This document shows positions 8,134 to 16,656 of a stretch of 20,902 nucleotides of DNA, in pieces (positions within the stretch are counted from its first letter, which is position 1; the number at the start of each line of letters is the position of its first letter). The stretch covers positions 1 to 20,902 of the forward strand of contig JADJJU010000026.1 in the NCBI GenBank assembly GCA_016706365.1. The letters are read 5' to 3'. The stretch comes from Saprospiraceae bacterium. Its GTDB lineage: Bacteria > Bacteroidota > Bacteroidia > Chitinophagales > Saprospiraceae. A program made the translations under genes and the position numbers. Below the pieces are notes generated by a model. That model did not search any database. It saw only the letters and a list, made by a program, of their open reading frames with translations, and was not told where the DNA came from.

Positions 8134-8402
8134 TGAAAAAACTGCCTGTAAACAGCCCACTATGCCCACAATCATATTCAGGATTGTAATGTAGGGGCAA
8201 ATAAATATTTGCCCTCTCTCACCTAACTCCCCCCTTCCCCGACAAACATATGCCGGGGGGGGGCGCCCCCCCCCCGCAGTTGAACAGGTGGTGTGAATTA
8301 TGAATGATAATTGAAACAGGCAGTTTTAACTGTTGTTTAGACACACAATCAGCTTCAGGGTTTTAGTGTAGGTGCTAATCACGATTTGTCCTTTGTCACA
8401 AA
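8131..8402. repeat. Two degenerate direct copies of an intergenic palindromic repeat
   Basis: Copy A (about 8131-8224) and copy B (about 8303-8402) align at a glance: each has an ACTGCCTGT/CAGTTTTAACTGTTG-type start, then CACAATCA..TTCAGG.TT, then GTGTAGG or TGTAGGG, then a palindromic core and a CTCTCACC or TTGTCACA end. In copy A the core GGGCAAAT-AAAT-ATTTGCCC (8195-8214) is an 8-bp perfect hairpin; in copy B it is decayed. No open frame or transposase is present, so this is a REP- or MITE-like element pair, not an insertion sequence. Confidence 0.6.
8255..8275. repeat. Homopolymeric G9-CG-C10 palindrome
   Basis: Nine G (8255-8263), then CG, then ten C (8266-8275): a 20-base perfect palindrome in otherwise AT-rich intergenic DNA, preceded by C-rich tracts at about 8229-8240. 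It sits between the two direct repeats described around it. It may be an assembly or base-calling artefact, since such a run is hard to sequence, or a genuine strong hairpin. Confidence 0.6.
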
Positions 8403-8449
8403 TAGAAATCAGAGCTGACCTGAGTTTAACAATAATCAGGTGTGAATGC

Positions 8450-9227
8450 TTACTTATCCTGCAATTTTCTGGCCATTTTTACAACCCAGGATCTGGGAGT
8501 GAACCGTATTCCGGTGGCCATAATTGTATTCATTAAACCATGAATGGCTACGACTTTTCCCTTCATCATTGCTTTGTATCCATAAGAGGCGACAGATTTA
8601 GCATCCGGGAGTTTGCGGCCTTTCACTAATTTACTTTCATTCAGATCTGCTGCATCCTGGAAGCCACTGGCTGTAGGACCGGGACAAAGGGCTGTAACTG
8701 TTACACCTGATCCCTTCGAGTTCATTTGCAATAGCTTCACTGAAATGTAGAACAAATGCTTTACTAGCGTAATAAACACTCATAGTAGGGCCAGGTTGGA
8801 AGGAAGCAGTAGAAGCAACATTCATGATCCTTCCATTTTTCCTTTTTATCATATCAGGCAGGTAGAGATGTGTCAGATGTGTCAATGCAAGGATATTGAG
8901 ATTGATCATCTTTTCTTGTTTGTCCCAACTGCTTTCAGCAAACATAGCAAAATCACCAAGTCCTGCATTGTTAATCAAATAGTCTATCCTCAACTGATGC
9001 ATTTGTGTAAAATTATAAACTAATTGAGCACTGTCTGCAATACTTAAGTCCAAAGCCAGTACATGCGCTTTGATATTGTGTTTATTTTCCAGAAGGGAAG
9101 CAAGTTCCTTGAGGGCTTTTTCTGATCTGGCCACCAAAACTAAATCCGTTTTGTTCTGTGCAAAGATGTGAGCAAGTTCAAGTCCTATTCCAGAGGACGC
9201 GCCGGTGATGAGAGCATTCTTATTCAT
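8450..9227 (-). CDS. Short-chain dehydrogenase/reductase (one frameshift)
   Basis: NAD(P)-dependent oxidoreductase of the classical SDR family, about 259 residues once joined. Cofactor motif TGASSGIG at residues 8-15, DL at 60-61, NNAG at 86-89, catalytic Ser139 and the YxxxK pair Tyr152/Lys156 (YYASK). The first frame holds to about residue 171, then a one-base surplus near 8716-8722 moves the frame. The rest reads GSGVTVTALCPGPTASGFQD and ends RKLQDK. The C-terminal half resembles the DltE/YqjQ-like uncharacterised SDRs; the substrate is unknown. Start ATG 9227 lies 19 bases after a palindrome that overlaps the tetR stop, so the gene is likely controlled by that regulator. Confidence 0.93.
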
Positions 9228-9245
9228 GATAGTGTTGTTTTAAAG

Positions 9246-9259
9246 TGAATATATATTCA
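9246..9259. promoter_or_regulatory. Palindrome upstream of the SDR gene, likely TetR operator
   Basis: TGAATATATATTCA is a perfect 14-base palindrome, TGAAT-N4-ATTCA. Read on the minus strand it overlaps the TGA stop of the tetR gene and lies 19 bases before the SDR start. The same TGAAT-N4-ATTCA core stands upstream of tetR at 9862-9879 within a longer palindrome. Matching half-sites and spacing at both ends of a tetR gene strongly suggest a shared operator. Confidence 0.6.
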
Positions 9260-9848
9260 TTTTATTATTAAAAAAATTATTTTTCGAATGCTGTTCCAGG
9301 CCATATGGAAGCTTTGCTCGAAGATCTCCTGACTTGGATGAGTAGATGTGTTTACAAAATATTTGACAATTTCAAGTGTAGCCCCCATGATGTGGCTCAT
9401 CATAATTTCCGGGGGGATTTTCATGATTAGATCTTCTTCCTGAGCTTTTAATAATATTTCTAATAGAGGGGCAACCAACCTCATCAGACCTGGACTTTGT
9501 CTCTGCTGATAATAGAGAAGAATAAGCGTATTGCTCAATGAAAAGCATTTTTGGAAATTCCTTTAAACTGATTGTAAAAGTATGCTGACCAGAGTTTTTG
9601 AATGAAATAAAAAAGCTGTCTGTGGGTTGTGTGTTCCAAACATCTGTTTGATTTTCTTCTTTAAGTTGTAAAAAGTGTATTAATTAGCTCTTCTTTATTC
9701 TTAAAATATATGTACAAAGTGCCTGTTGCCATGCCAGCTTCTTTGGCAACATCTGCCATCCTTAAATCCGTATATCCACTCTTCATGATTAACGAAAGAG
9801 TCGAATCATAAATTAGCGCAATTTTACCCGGATCTTTTGCTCAAGCAT
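9257..9848 (-). CDS. TetR/AcrR-family transcriptional regulator (frameshifted)
   Basis: One-component repressor with an N-terminal helix-turn-helix and a C-terminal ligand domain. The DNA-binding part reads GKIALIYDSTLSLIMKSGYT, then DLRMADVAKEAGMATGTLYI and YFKNKEELINTLF, the hallmark TetR sequence. The C-terminal part MRLVAPLLEILLKAQEEDLI to MAWNSIRKIIF runs to the TGA at 9257-9259. Shifts occur near 9815, around 9655 and near 9540; the whole is about 197 codons, a normal TetR length. ATG 9848 is the likely start; an in-frame ATG at 9878 is possible but would sit inside the upstream palindrome. It precedes and probably regulates the SDR gene and itself. The ligand is unknown. Confidence 0.88.
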
Positions 9849-9858
9849 TAGGGTGTAA

Positions 9859-9882
9859 ATAAATGAATTATTATTCATTTAT
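9859..9882. promoter_or_regulatory. 24-base palindrome upstream of tetR, likely autoregulatory operator
   Basis: ATAAATGAAT (9859-9868) and ATTCATTTAT (9873-9882) are exact inverted repeats separated by TATT. The element lies 11 bases upstream of the tetR start on the minus strand. Its inner TGAAT-N4-ATTCA equals the palindrome at 9246-9259. Operators of this size adjoining tetR genes commonly mediate autorepression; the binding itself is inferred. Confidence 0.65.
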
Positions 9883-9928
9883 ACGAACCCCGGGAATTTT
9901 ATTTACATACATTCATAGAAAAGCTTTC

Positions 9929-12546
9929 CTAACGCAAACCATTGAGGACAGTCTTCAAATCCATGGGGTCCTTCAAGATATTTTTCCAGAGATCCCCTTT
10001 CTCAGCGAGACGGGGAAGGATGGTAAAGTAGTTGTATTCATTCATGTCAAAGGAATCACTTAGCTCATTCCAGTCTAATGGAGTACTGACCCCAAGATTG
10101 GGTCGGGGACGGAGAGAATATATACCGCCATGGTTTTCCACGCCCATTCTGAAGATAATCAAGATAGACTTTGCCTTTCTTTCGCAGGCATCCTTTCAAA
10201 CTAGTGATTCCCGGAAGTTGCTTATGCACCATCTGGCTAATTAGATGTGAGAAATTCCTGGTTTGCTCATATGAATATTTAGGAAGAACCGGTATAAATA
10301 CAAATGCCATTTCCACCAAGTTTTCAGGAATCCCTTAACATTTAATGCATCCAGAACTTCTTTCAGTTTCAATGCAGTTTTAATAGTATTGCCAGGGGGG
10401 CATCCTTGGGATCAATGTCAAAAATGATAAAAGTCGGGGTTATTAATGGACCCACGCGGCTCGCCCATGGATTGATTTCAATGCCCCAATTTGCCATGAA
10501 TAATAAGGTATCCTTATCCTGGCATAGCATGTATTCGATTGACTCCTCCTTAGAATCTGACTTGATTTTACGTAACTTTAATCCATTTGGGTACCATCCC
10601 TTCCACATTTTTTCTGAAAGAATCCCTCAGACTTCAGGCCATCCGGAGTTCGTCTGAGTGATTGTGGTCTGTCAAGTAAATGTGGAAGAATAAAATCGGC
10701 TATCTCATTATAATAAGAGATAACATGACCTTTTGTGATTTTCTCTCTTTGGCCAGAAAATCTTATCCAGATTTGTAAACGAAACTTGTTACTTAATTCC
10801 TTTGCTTTTGCTTCAGTAAGCTTTAGTGGAAGATTTTCTTTGTTCGATAATTTACCAGAGTCAAGCTCTTCATATTTTCTTTATTTTCTGCTACTGCATC
10901 AGTTTCAAATTGAGGGATTTCCAGGACAACCTCCCCGGCATTTTTATCTGGCCTCAGCCCAAGATAAACAGAGATGCCGCATGCTGTTTGTTTTCTGTAA
11001 GTTCCGAATATTTGATCTGGGCGACCAAAATGGGGTTTACCCAATGTACAGATTTTTCTGCGGGGGATCTGTGAAAGGTGATGTTTTGCGTTCTAACTTT
11101 TCTAATTTTTGCGTTAATTCTTTCAGGATTGATTCTGTAAATCCGGTACCAACTTTTCCAGAATATCTCAGAGTTTCACCTTCATAATAGCCACAAGAGA
11201 AGAGCGCCTAATCCCTTCCGACTTCCACCAGGCTCTGTATAGCCACCTATAACCATCTCCTGGTGCGGAAGCAATTTTATTTTCAACCAATCCGCTTCGT
11301 TTGGCAGAATAGTACTTAGAATTTGCCCGTTTGGCAATGATTCCCTCTGCTCCTGATTGTTTGGCTTTTTCCAGGGCTTTCAAGCCATGTTGAGTTATGT
11401 GTTCAGAATAGAAGATGTTATCCAATTTGGGTAATAGTGCCTTTAGAATTTTCTTACGCTTGAATTAATTCAAGTGGTCGAAGGTCAAAACCATTAAAAT
11501 AGAGAATATCAAAAACATAAAACTTAAGCATTCCACGTTTGGGATTATCTTCGAAATGCTGCAACCATTGGAAACGACTTTTCCTATACTGTCTTCAACA
11601 ACGATTCACCGTCCAGGATCAAGTTTTTGGAAACATTTTCCAAAGCTTCTACAATGGAGGGGTACTTAGTAAATTTCAAACCATTCCTTGAAATGAGCTT
11701 CACAGCTTTTTCATTTATTTCTGCTAATGCTCTGTAACCATCATATTTGTGTTCGAAAATCCATTCTTCATTGTCAAATGCCTCATCAGCAAGCGTAGCC
11801 AGCATAGGTCTCCAATCAGAAGGAAAATTGTCTATTTTTTTTGCCGCTGCAAGGTCCCTCGCATGGAATCCTTCTTTAGATGAATCGATGACAGAAACAT
11901 CGATATGTTTTTCAGCTCTTTCAACTTTTTTTTTGAATCCATTTTGGATTCATCCTTAGCAATGACTTCATTCTTCACCCTGTAGCAACTTGATCCAGGG
12001 TTTTGCGCTTAATACTGATTTTTCATCAAAGCTATTTTTAGGGTCAGCAAACTAGTCTTTCGATTTCATTAAAAGCCATTGGCGTGTTTCTTCATCGCCT
12101 TTCATAAGCACCATATGCCAAGAACCATTGAGTTTTTCACCTTTGCGTACAATTTTAATTGCTCCATCCTTCAGTTGTTTTCATGAGGGAATTGTCTTTG
12201 ATAACATCTTCATTTCCTCAGCATGATAGATTCCATTATCCCATACTATAACTGTTTCCGCCGCCATATTCGCCCTGAGGAATGATTCCTTCAAAATCAA
12301 TGTAATCCATTGGGTGATCCTCCGTTTGGATCGCTAATCTTTTGTCTGCAGGGTTGGCAGAAGGACCTTAGGGACAGCCCAGCTGACGAGCACTCCATTT
12401 ATTTCCAATCTAAAATCATAGTGAAGTCTGGAGGCAGCATGTTTTTGAACAACGAATCGCAAAGCACCACCGGATTCCTTTTTCGACCCTTTAGGCTCCT
12501 TTGTTTTCTTGAAATTTCTCTTACTGTTATATTTTTCGAGAGACAT
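9929..12546 (-). CDS. ligD: Multifunctional ATP-dependent DNA ligase LigD (multiply frameshifted)
   Basis: End-processing and sealing enzyme of bacterial non-homologous end joining. Domain order is phosphoesterase, ligase, polymerase. The 3'-phosphoesterase starts MSLEKYNSKRNFKKTKEPKG at 12546, with FVVQKHAASRLHYDFRLE and, in the next frame, MDYIDFEGIIPQGEYGGG. The ligase has the catalytic Lys in FEHKYDGYRAL (about 11750), DGEIVVEDS (about 11605, after a shift), EGIIAKRANSKYY (about 11330) and DWLKIK..HQEMVIGGYTEP near 11250. The archaeo-eukaryotic primase-type polymerase has LLDRPQSLRRTPDGLKSEGF near 10650 and the metal-binding FIIFDIDPKD near 10410, and ends KTVLNGLR at 9929. About 870 codons, a full-length LigD. 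At least eight frame changes. It starts 4 bases after the Ku stop. Confidence 0.93.
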
Positions 12547-12550
12547 ACCC

Positions 12551-13336
12551 TTAATTCTGAATGGCTTCCAGACTAGCTTTTAATTGAGCGAGTAAATCAT
12601 CTTCCACCGGTTTTTTCTTTGCAGGAGTGGTTTCTTCTTTGAGTGCAACTTTTTTACCTTTAGGAGTGGCTGCTTTCTTTGATTAGCTTCATAAGCTCAT
12701 CTTTGTAAGTGTCTTTATATTTTGATGGATCAAATTTTTCTGTAAGCTGATCAATGATGACATCGCCATGTCCAACTCTTTTTCTGAATTTTTGATGTCT
12801 CCCGGTATATTGGCTTCTTCTGGATCTCTGAGTTCATCCTCAAAACGGAGTTGGATCAACAGGATTGCACCATCTTCTTCTTTCAAAATAGCGAGATGCT
12901 CTTTGGTTCGTAGAACAAATTTTGAAAGTCCTACCTTACCGGATTTTTTGAGTGCTTCCGAAGTAATGCATAAGTTTTAGCGGCAGTTTTTTCTGGTTCA
13001 ACGATGTGTAAGGTTTTTTCCAGATATTTAGAGGAATTTCTTCTTCAAGAACGAATTCAAAGATTTCAATAGACTTTCGTTTTTTCCGGTGAATACTTTC
13101 AAAATCACCGTCCTCCAATACTACATAATCACCATTTTCTTTTGGTAACCCTTGGCAATCTCGTCCCAGGGGACTTCTTTACCATCTGCTTTGCAGACCC
13201 GAACGTACTGAATGGCGCATTGATCCTTCCTGCGAATCATGTTCAGGTCAATGCCACTCGAAGTAGCTCCACTGTATAACTTAATTGGTATATTGACAAG
13301 ACCGAAATTGATGCTGCCTTTCCAGATTGCTTTCAT
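12551..13336 (-). CDS. ku: Non-homologous end-joining protein Ku (frameshifted)
   Basis: Homodimeric ring protein that binds DNA double-strand ends and recruits LigD. The start MKAIWKGSINFGLVNIPIKL at 13336 is the canonical Ku N-terminus. Then CAIQYVRVCKADGKEVPWDE, KGYQK and, after a shift near 13125, VVLEDGDFESI. Later GLSKFVLRTKEHLAILK and KELDMA follow near 12910-12760, and a Lys/Ala-rich C-terminal tail (KKVALKEETTPAKKKPVEDD) ends EAIQN with TAA at 12551-12553. Length about 261 residues, normal. At least three shifts. The tail is basic, as in many Ku proteins that contact DNA or ligase. It is directly upstream of ligD, a two-gene NHEJ operon. Confidence 0.94.
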
Positions 13337-13704
13337 AAGAATTGATTGAATTGTAAAAGTTCAGGAATAGTTTAATCTGAATATTACATAATTCCTTAAA
13401 TTACTTACATTCCATTCGGGTAAATAAAGTCCCCACTCTTACTCTAACACGCACTGCATCAGGGATGGGAGCGAGCACGAGGAAGGGACGACCGAAGTAA
13501 AGCGGACAGCCCGACCTCGAGTAATCTGATGATACGTTGTTGTTTGAAAGACTTTGCAAGCAAGGTCTTTCCTGGATTGCTTGTACAGATTACCTCGCGG
13601 GGATGCCCAAATCTTATTTCTTTTTCCAGATTTTGTAGAGATCTTCCTGAGATGGAAGGTTATCCGGAACCACTTAAGGGGCTCACAAGGTTCCCAGTTT
13701 TGGT
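13337..13704. other. Intergenic region between Ku and the carbonic-anhydrase-like gene
   Basis: About 370 bases without a convincing gene. Apparent frames on both strands have no family resemblance. It contains the compact GC-rich element at 13449-13517 listed separately. The stretch 13520-13700 may be trailing sequence of the upstream gene's transcript; I see no clear terminator. Confidence 0.5.
13449..13517. ncRNA. GC-rich conserved-looking intergenic element, possible structured RNA
   Basis: From ACGCACTGCATCAGGGATGG to CGGACAGCCCGACC the composition jumps from AT-rich to GC-rich and purine-patterned (GGGAGCGAGCACGAGG, GACGACCGAAGTAAAGCGG). The layout GGGAT.GGAGCG ... AGCGGA.AGCCCGACC matches, from memory, a repeat found between genes in many Flavobacteriia, possibly the Flavo-1 RNA motif. 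This identification is recollection only and orientation is uncertain. It does not code for anything recognisable. Confidence 0.35.
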
Positions 13705-14198
13705 TCATTTCAGTGGGAGTTGCTGGTATAATTCTGTGCCTGCAGTTTTCCGGGCGAGCATCTCATCGCTAACCTGACGGAGAATTTTAGATGGATTTCC
13801 CGCCACCAAACTACGGCGGGATGCGGGATTGTGTCTCTAATGAATGTGAGGGCACCAACGATACATTCATCCTCAATAATCGCTTCGTCCATGATGACTG
13901 CATTCATTCCAATAAGACAATTTTTGCCGATCATAGCTCCATGGATTATAGCTCCATGGCCTATATGTGCTGATTCCTGAAGTCTTACTGTGATGCCCGG
14001 AAACATATGAATGGTACAATTTTCCTGGACATTGCAGCCATCTTCTATGACAATTCCTCCCCAATCTCCTCTAATGGCAGCTCCGGGTCCGATGTAAACA
14101 TTCCTGCCTATGATAACATTGCCTGTGACTGCGGCCTGAGGGTGGATAAAGGCAGATTCATGTATTACCGGAATAAAAGGACCAAATCTATAAATCAT
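13705..14198 (-). CDS. Gamma-carbonic-anhydrase-like hexapeptide-repeat protein (one frameshift)
   Basis: Left-handed beta-helix protein of the gamma carbonic anhydrase/PaaY family, trimeric with a metal site between subunits. Start MIYRFGPFIPVIHESAFIHP at ATG 14198. Hexapeptide repeats run from VTGNVIIGRNVYIGPGAAIR through residue 115. The probable metal ligands are His64 (CTIHMFPG), His81 and His86 (HIGHGAIIHG). The frame holds to IRDTIPHP, then a shift near 13810 leads to LVAGNPSKILRQVSDEMLAR and LYQQLPLK, stopping at 13705-13707. Length about 165 residues, typical. Whether it hydrates CO2 or acts on another substrate cannot be decided. Same strand as Ku/ligD but 370 bases upstream. Confidence 0.9.
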
Positions 14199-14308
14199 CA
14201 GCAAAGGCAGATTAAATGTTAAAATTTATGGACTGCACCCAACAGAGAAAGAGTGGCAGGCGTATGTAAATGTATAGACAAGATTTTTTAAAACTATAAA
14301 AAACTCAT

Positions 14309-15990
14309 ATGAAACGGATTACACTCTTTTATTTTACTGCCTGATCGCACAATTGTCCCTTGCGGCAAATCTGATAGTAGCCGGAAATTTGTCTGATCAG
14401 GATGGAAATCCGGCTGAGGAAATGCTATTGAGATTAGCATATTGACAGGAAATAACACCCAGCATCTTTACATGGTGAACACAGATGCGGCGGGAATTTC
14501 TCTGTGGAGACGGACGTACAATATGGAGACCCGGGAATTTGGGTAAAAGTTTTTCGTGAATTGCAAAGGAGAGCGAAAGCTGAGTTCCAGAGGCCGCAAC
14601 CTAACAGTAATTCAAATGTGATTTTCTTCAAACTTAATTATTGTGATTCCGAACAAAACCATTGTAAAGTTCAAGTGAAGTTTTCCAGAGATTCATCGGA
14701 CGCAGCGTTTCTTCACGCGGTAGCCCATGGTTCTGCTCCCTTCACTTATCTCTGGTCAACAGGAGATACCACCCAGATCATTCCGTATCTGTCTGGAAGG
14801 TATTGCGTCACTGTTACAGATAGTAAAGATTGTACAGCGGAAGCATGTTTTATGCAAAATTCTAATGGGTGCAAAGTAACAATTGTCTCCCGGAGAGGAA
14901 ATTTGGGCACGCAACTTACTGCACTAAGTGCTCCTCCTGTAGGTGGAACTTATGTATGGAGTACAGGTGATACAACTAAGACAATTATTGTCCTGAAACC
15001 GGGTAATTACTGTGTTACTGTAACCTTCCCCAATGGATGTACGGCTTCAGCCTGCACACTTGACCACGAACCACCACAGGAATGTATCAAAAGCAGTGCT
15101 TGAGTGGAATATGATAGTCTGCCATCTGCAAACATTAACAGTAATCCATGATGATACATTGAATTACAATTACATTTGGAACACAGGTGAAACTACTCAA
15201 ACCATTAATGTTACTCAATCCGACTTTACAAAGTGCTGGTGTCTGATCCGGATCAAAGAACCTGCAGAAAGGTGTTGTTTACTCACGTAACATTTGGACA
15301 AATGCGAAGCAAGAATAAAGGCTTTGCGAAATAATGCAGGTTACTTGCTGATAGCTGTGCCCAGTCCTCCAAATACCCAGGTAAGCACTTATCTCTGGAG
15401 TACCGGAGCGACAACTGAAAGTATTCAGGTAGCAGATTTGAATGAAGAATATTGTGTTACTATAGTTTTTGGAAGTTGCACAGCTGAGGCTTGTGTTGGT
15501 GGAACAAATGGGGGAAATCAAGGTGGTATCAATGTACAGAAATCAGTAAATAATGATGGTTCTATACATTTGAAAATCAGCAATTCAGCTGAGATAATTG
15601 AATCTTTCTGGGCTGAGGGAATGGGCAATAAAATATTAGTAACTGAGGCGGGAACTTATACTGCTATAGGAGTGGATGCCAAAGGATCGGCCATTTTTCT
15701 ACCTGTTGTTATAGAAAGCAATGAGTTTATGTCTTCTGTGGATGAAATCTTAGTGTTTCCTACCCTGTTCAATGAAGAATTGAATATTCGATGGCCGAAA
15801 ATAGTTCAGAATGGTACAGTTGTTCAGGTTTACAACCTGAATGGACAGCAGGTTCATCAATTCAGATTGAATGAGCAGGACTCCGGAACTTCAGAATCTG
15901 TGGAATGCAAGTAGCTTGCCTTCAGGATTATATATTATGAGTGCTTCAAACACAGGGCAAAACTTGAGTGCAAGATTCATCAAAAAGTAA
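14309..15990 (+). CDS. Secreted surface protein with SprB-like repeats and T9SS C-terminal domain (frameshifted)
   Basis: Predicted exported, cell-surface protein. The start MKRITLFYFT at 14309 begins a signal peptide ending near LIAQLSLAANL. Next comes a carboxypeptidase-regulatory-like fold (LIVAGNLSDQDGNPAEE; later VNTDAAGIFSVETDV). Four SprB/PKD-like repeats follow, each with YxWSTGxTTxxI, a Tyr-Cys-Val-Thr-Val strand and a second Cys: about 14691-14850, 14880-15060, 15110-15290 and 15340-15510. The end is a type IX sorting tail: VFPTLFNEELNIRW, VVQVYNLNGQQVHQF, LPSGLYIMSASN, RFIKK, with TAA at 15988-15990. At least five frame changes. The Cys pair in each repeat may be disulfide-bonded. 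Probable adhesin or matrix protein; the partner is unknown. Confidence 0.82.
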
Positions 15991-16091
15991 TAGCTTTAGA
16001 CATGATTTGAAAATGAAAGTCAATTCTTGCTTTCATTTTCAAAGAGTGTCTATATTCAGAAAAAAGAAAGAATACAGATCCGGGTGAAGAT

Positions 16092-16656
16092 ATGGAGATA
16101 AATTCCCAATTAATTGCGAAATGTATCAATGCCGAGAGGAAGGCACAGCAAGCTTTGTTTGAGGCTTGCTTTCCTTTTTTGATAAGGATATGCAGAATAT
16201 ACAGTCGGGATGATCAGGAAGCTATGTCACATTTGAATGAGGGATTTTATAAAATTTTAAAAGGATTGCCCTCCCGGAAACAACATATTCCATTTGAAAA
16301 CTGGGCAAAAAGGATCATGTTGAATGCAATTATAGACAATTACAGAAGACAAAAATCCTACAGGCAACAACAGCAAATGAGCCCTGAGGATATCAAAGCT
16401 TTGGAACAAAATATGAGTGTAGTTTCGTGGAAAATCCGGCAGTGGATGCGGAACAAATGCTCGACTGGCTGAGAGATCTTCCGTTTTGACTTCTCAGATA
16501 TTTGGACTTTATGCTATTGATGGATATAGTTATGAAGAAATCAGTACCTGGTTGGAAATGAAACAAGTGACAATTCGCTGGCATGTCTGGGAGGCAAGAA
16601 AAAAGCTGGCAGCGAGATTTGAGAAAGTCATTAAAAGCCATCAAAAAAACTTATGA
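16092..16656 (+). CDS. ECF-type RNA polymerase sigma factor (frameshifted)
   Basis: Alternative sigma factor of the extracytoplasmic-function group, about 187 codons. Region 2 lies in MEINSQLIAKCINAERKAQQ to DDQEAMSHLNEGFYKILKGL and FENWAKRIMLNAIIDNYRRQ. The frame changes near 16425 (NPAVDAEQMLDWLRDLP) and again near 16488. Region 4, a helix-turn-helix, reads YSYEEISTWLEMKQVTIRWH then VWEARKKLAARF. Its stop TGA (16654-16656) overlaps the next gene's ATG in an ATGA junction, implying translational coupling, as for a sigma factor with its cognate regulator. Promoter targets are unknown. A related sigma gene begins at the end of the window. Confidence 0.88.

Noticed and set aside
10735..11187. 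150-residue open frame on the plus strand
   Set aside because: Antisense to the ligD ligase/polymerase region; its apparent signal-like start and Phe-rich sequence come from the complement of LigD codons.
13439..13708. Minus-strand frame beginning MNQNWEPCEP as a C-terminal extension of the carbonic-anhydrase-like protein
   Set aside because: After correcting the shift near 13810 the protein ends normally at LYQQLPLK (13705); the further frame is composition-driven and runs through the GC-rich element.
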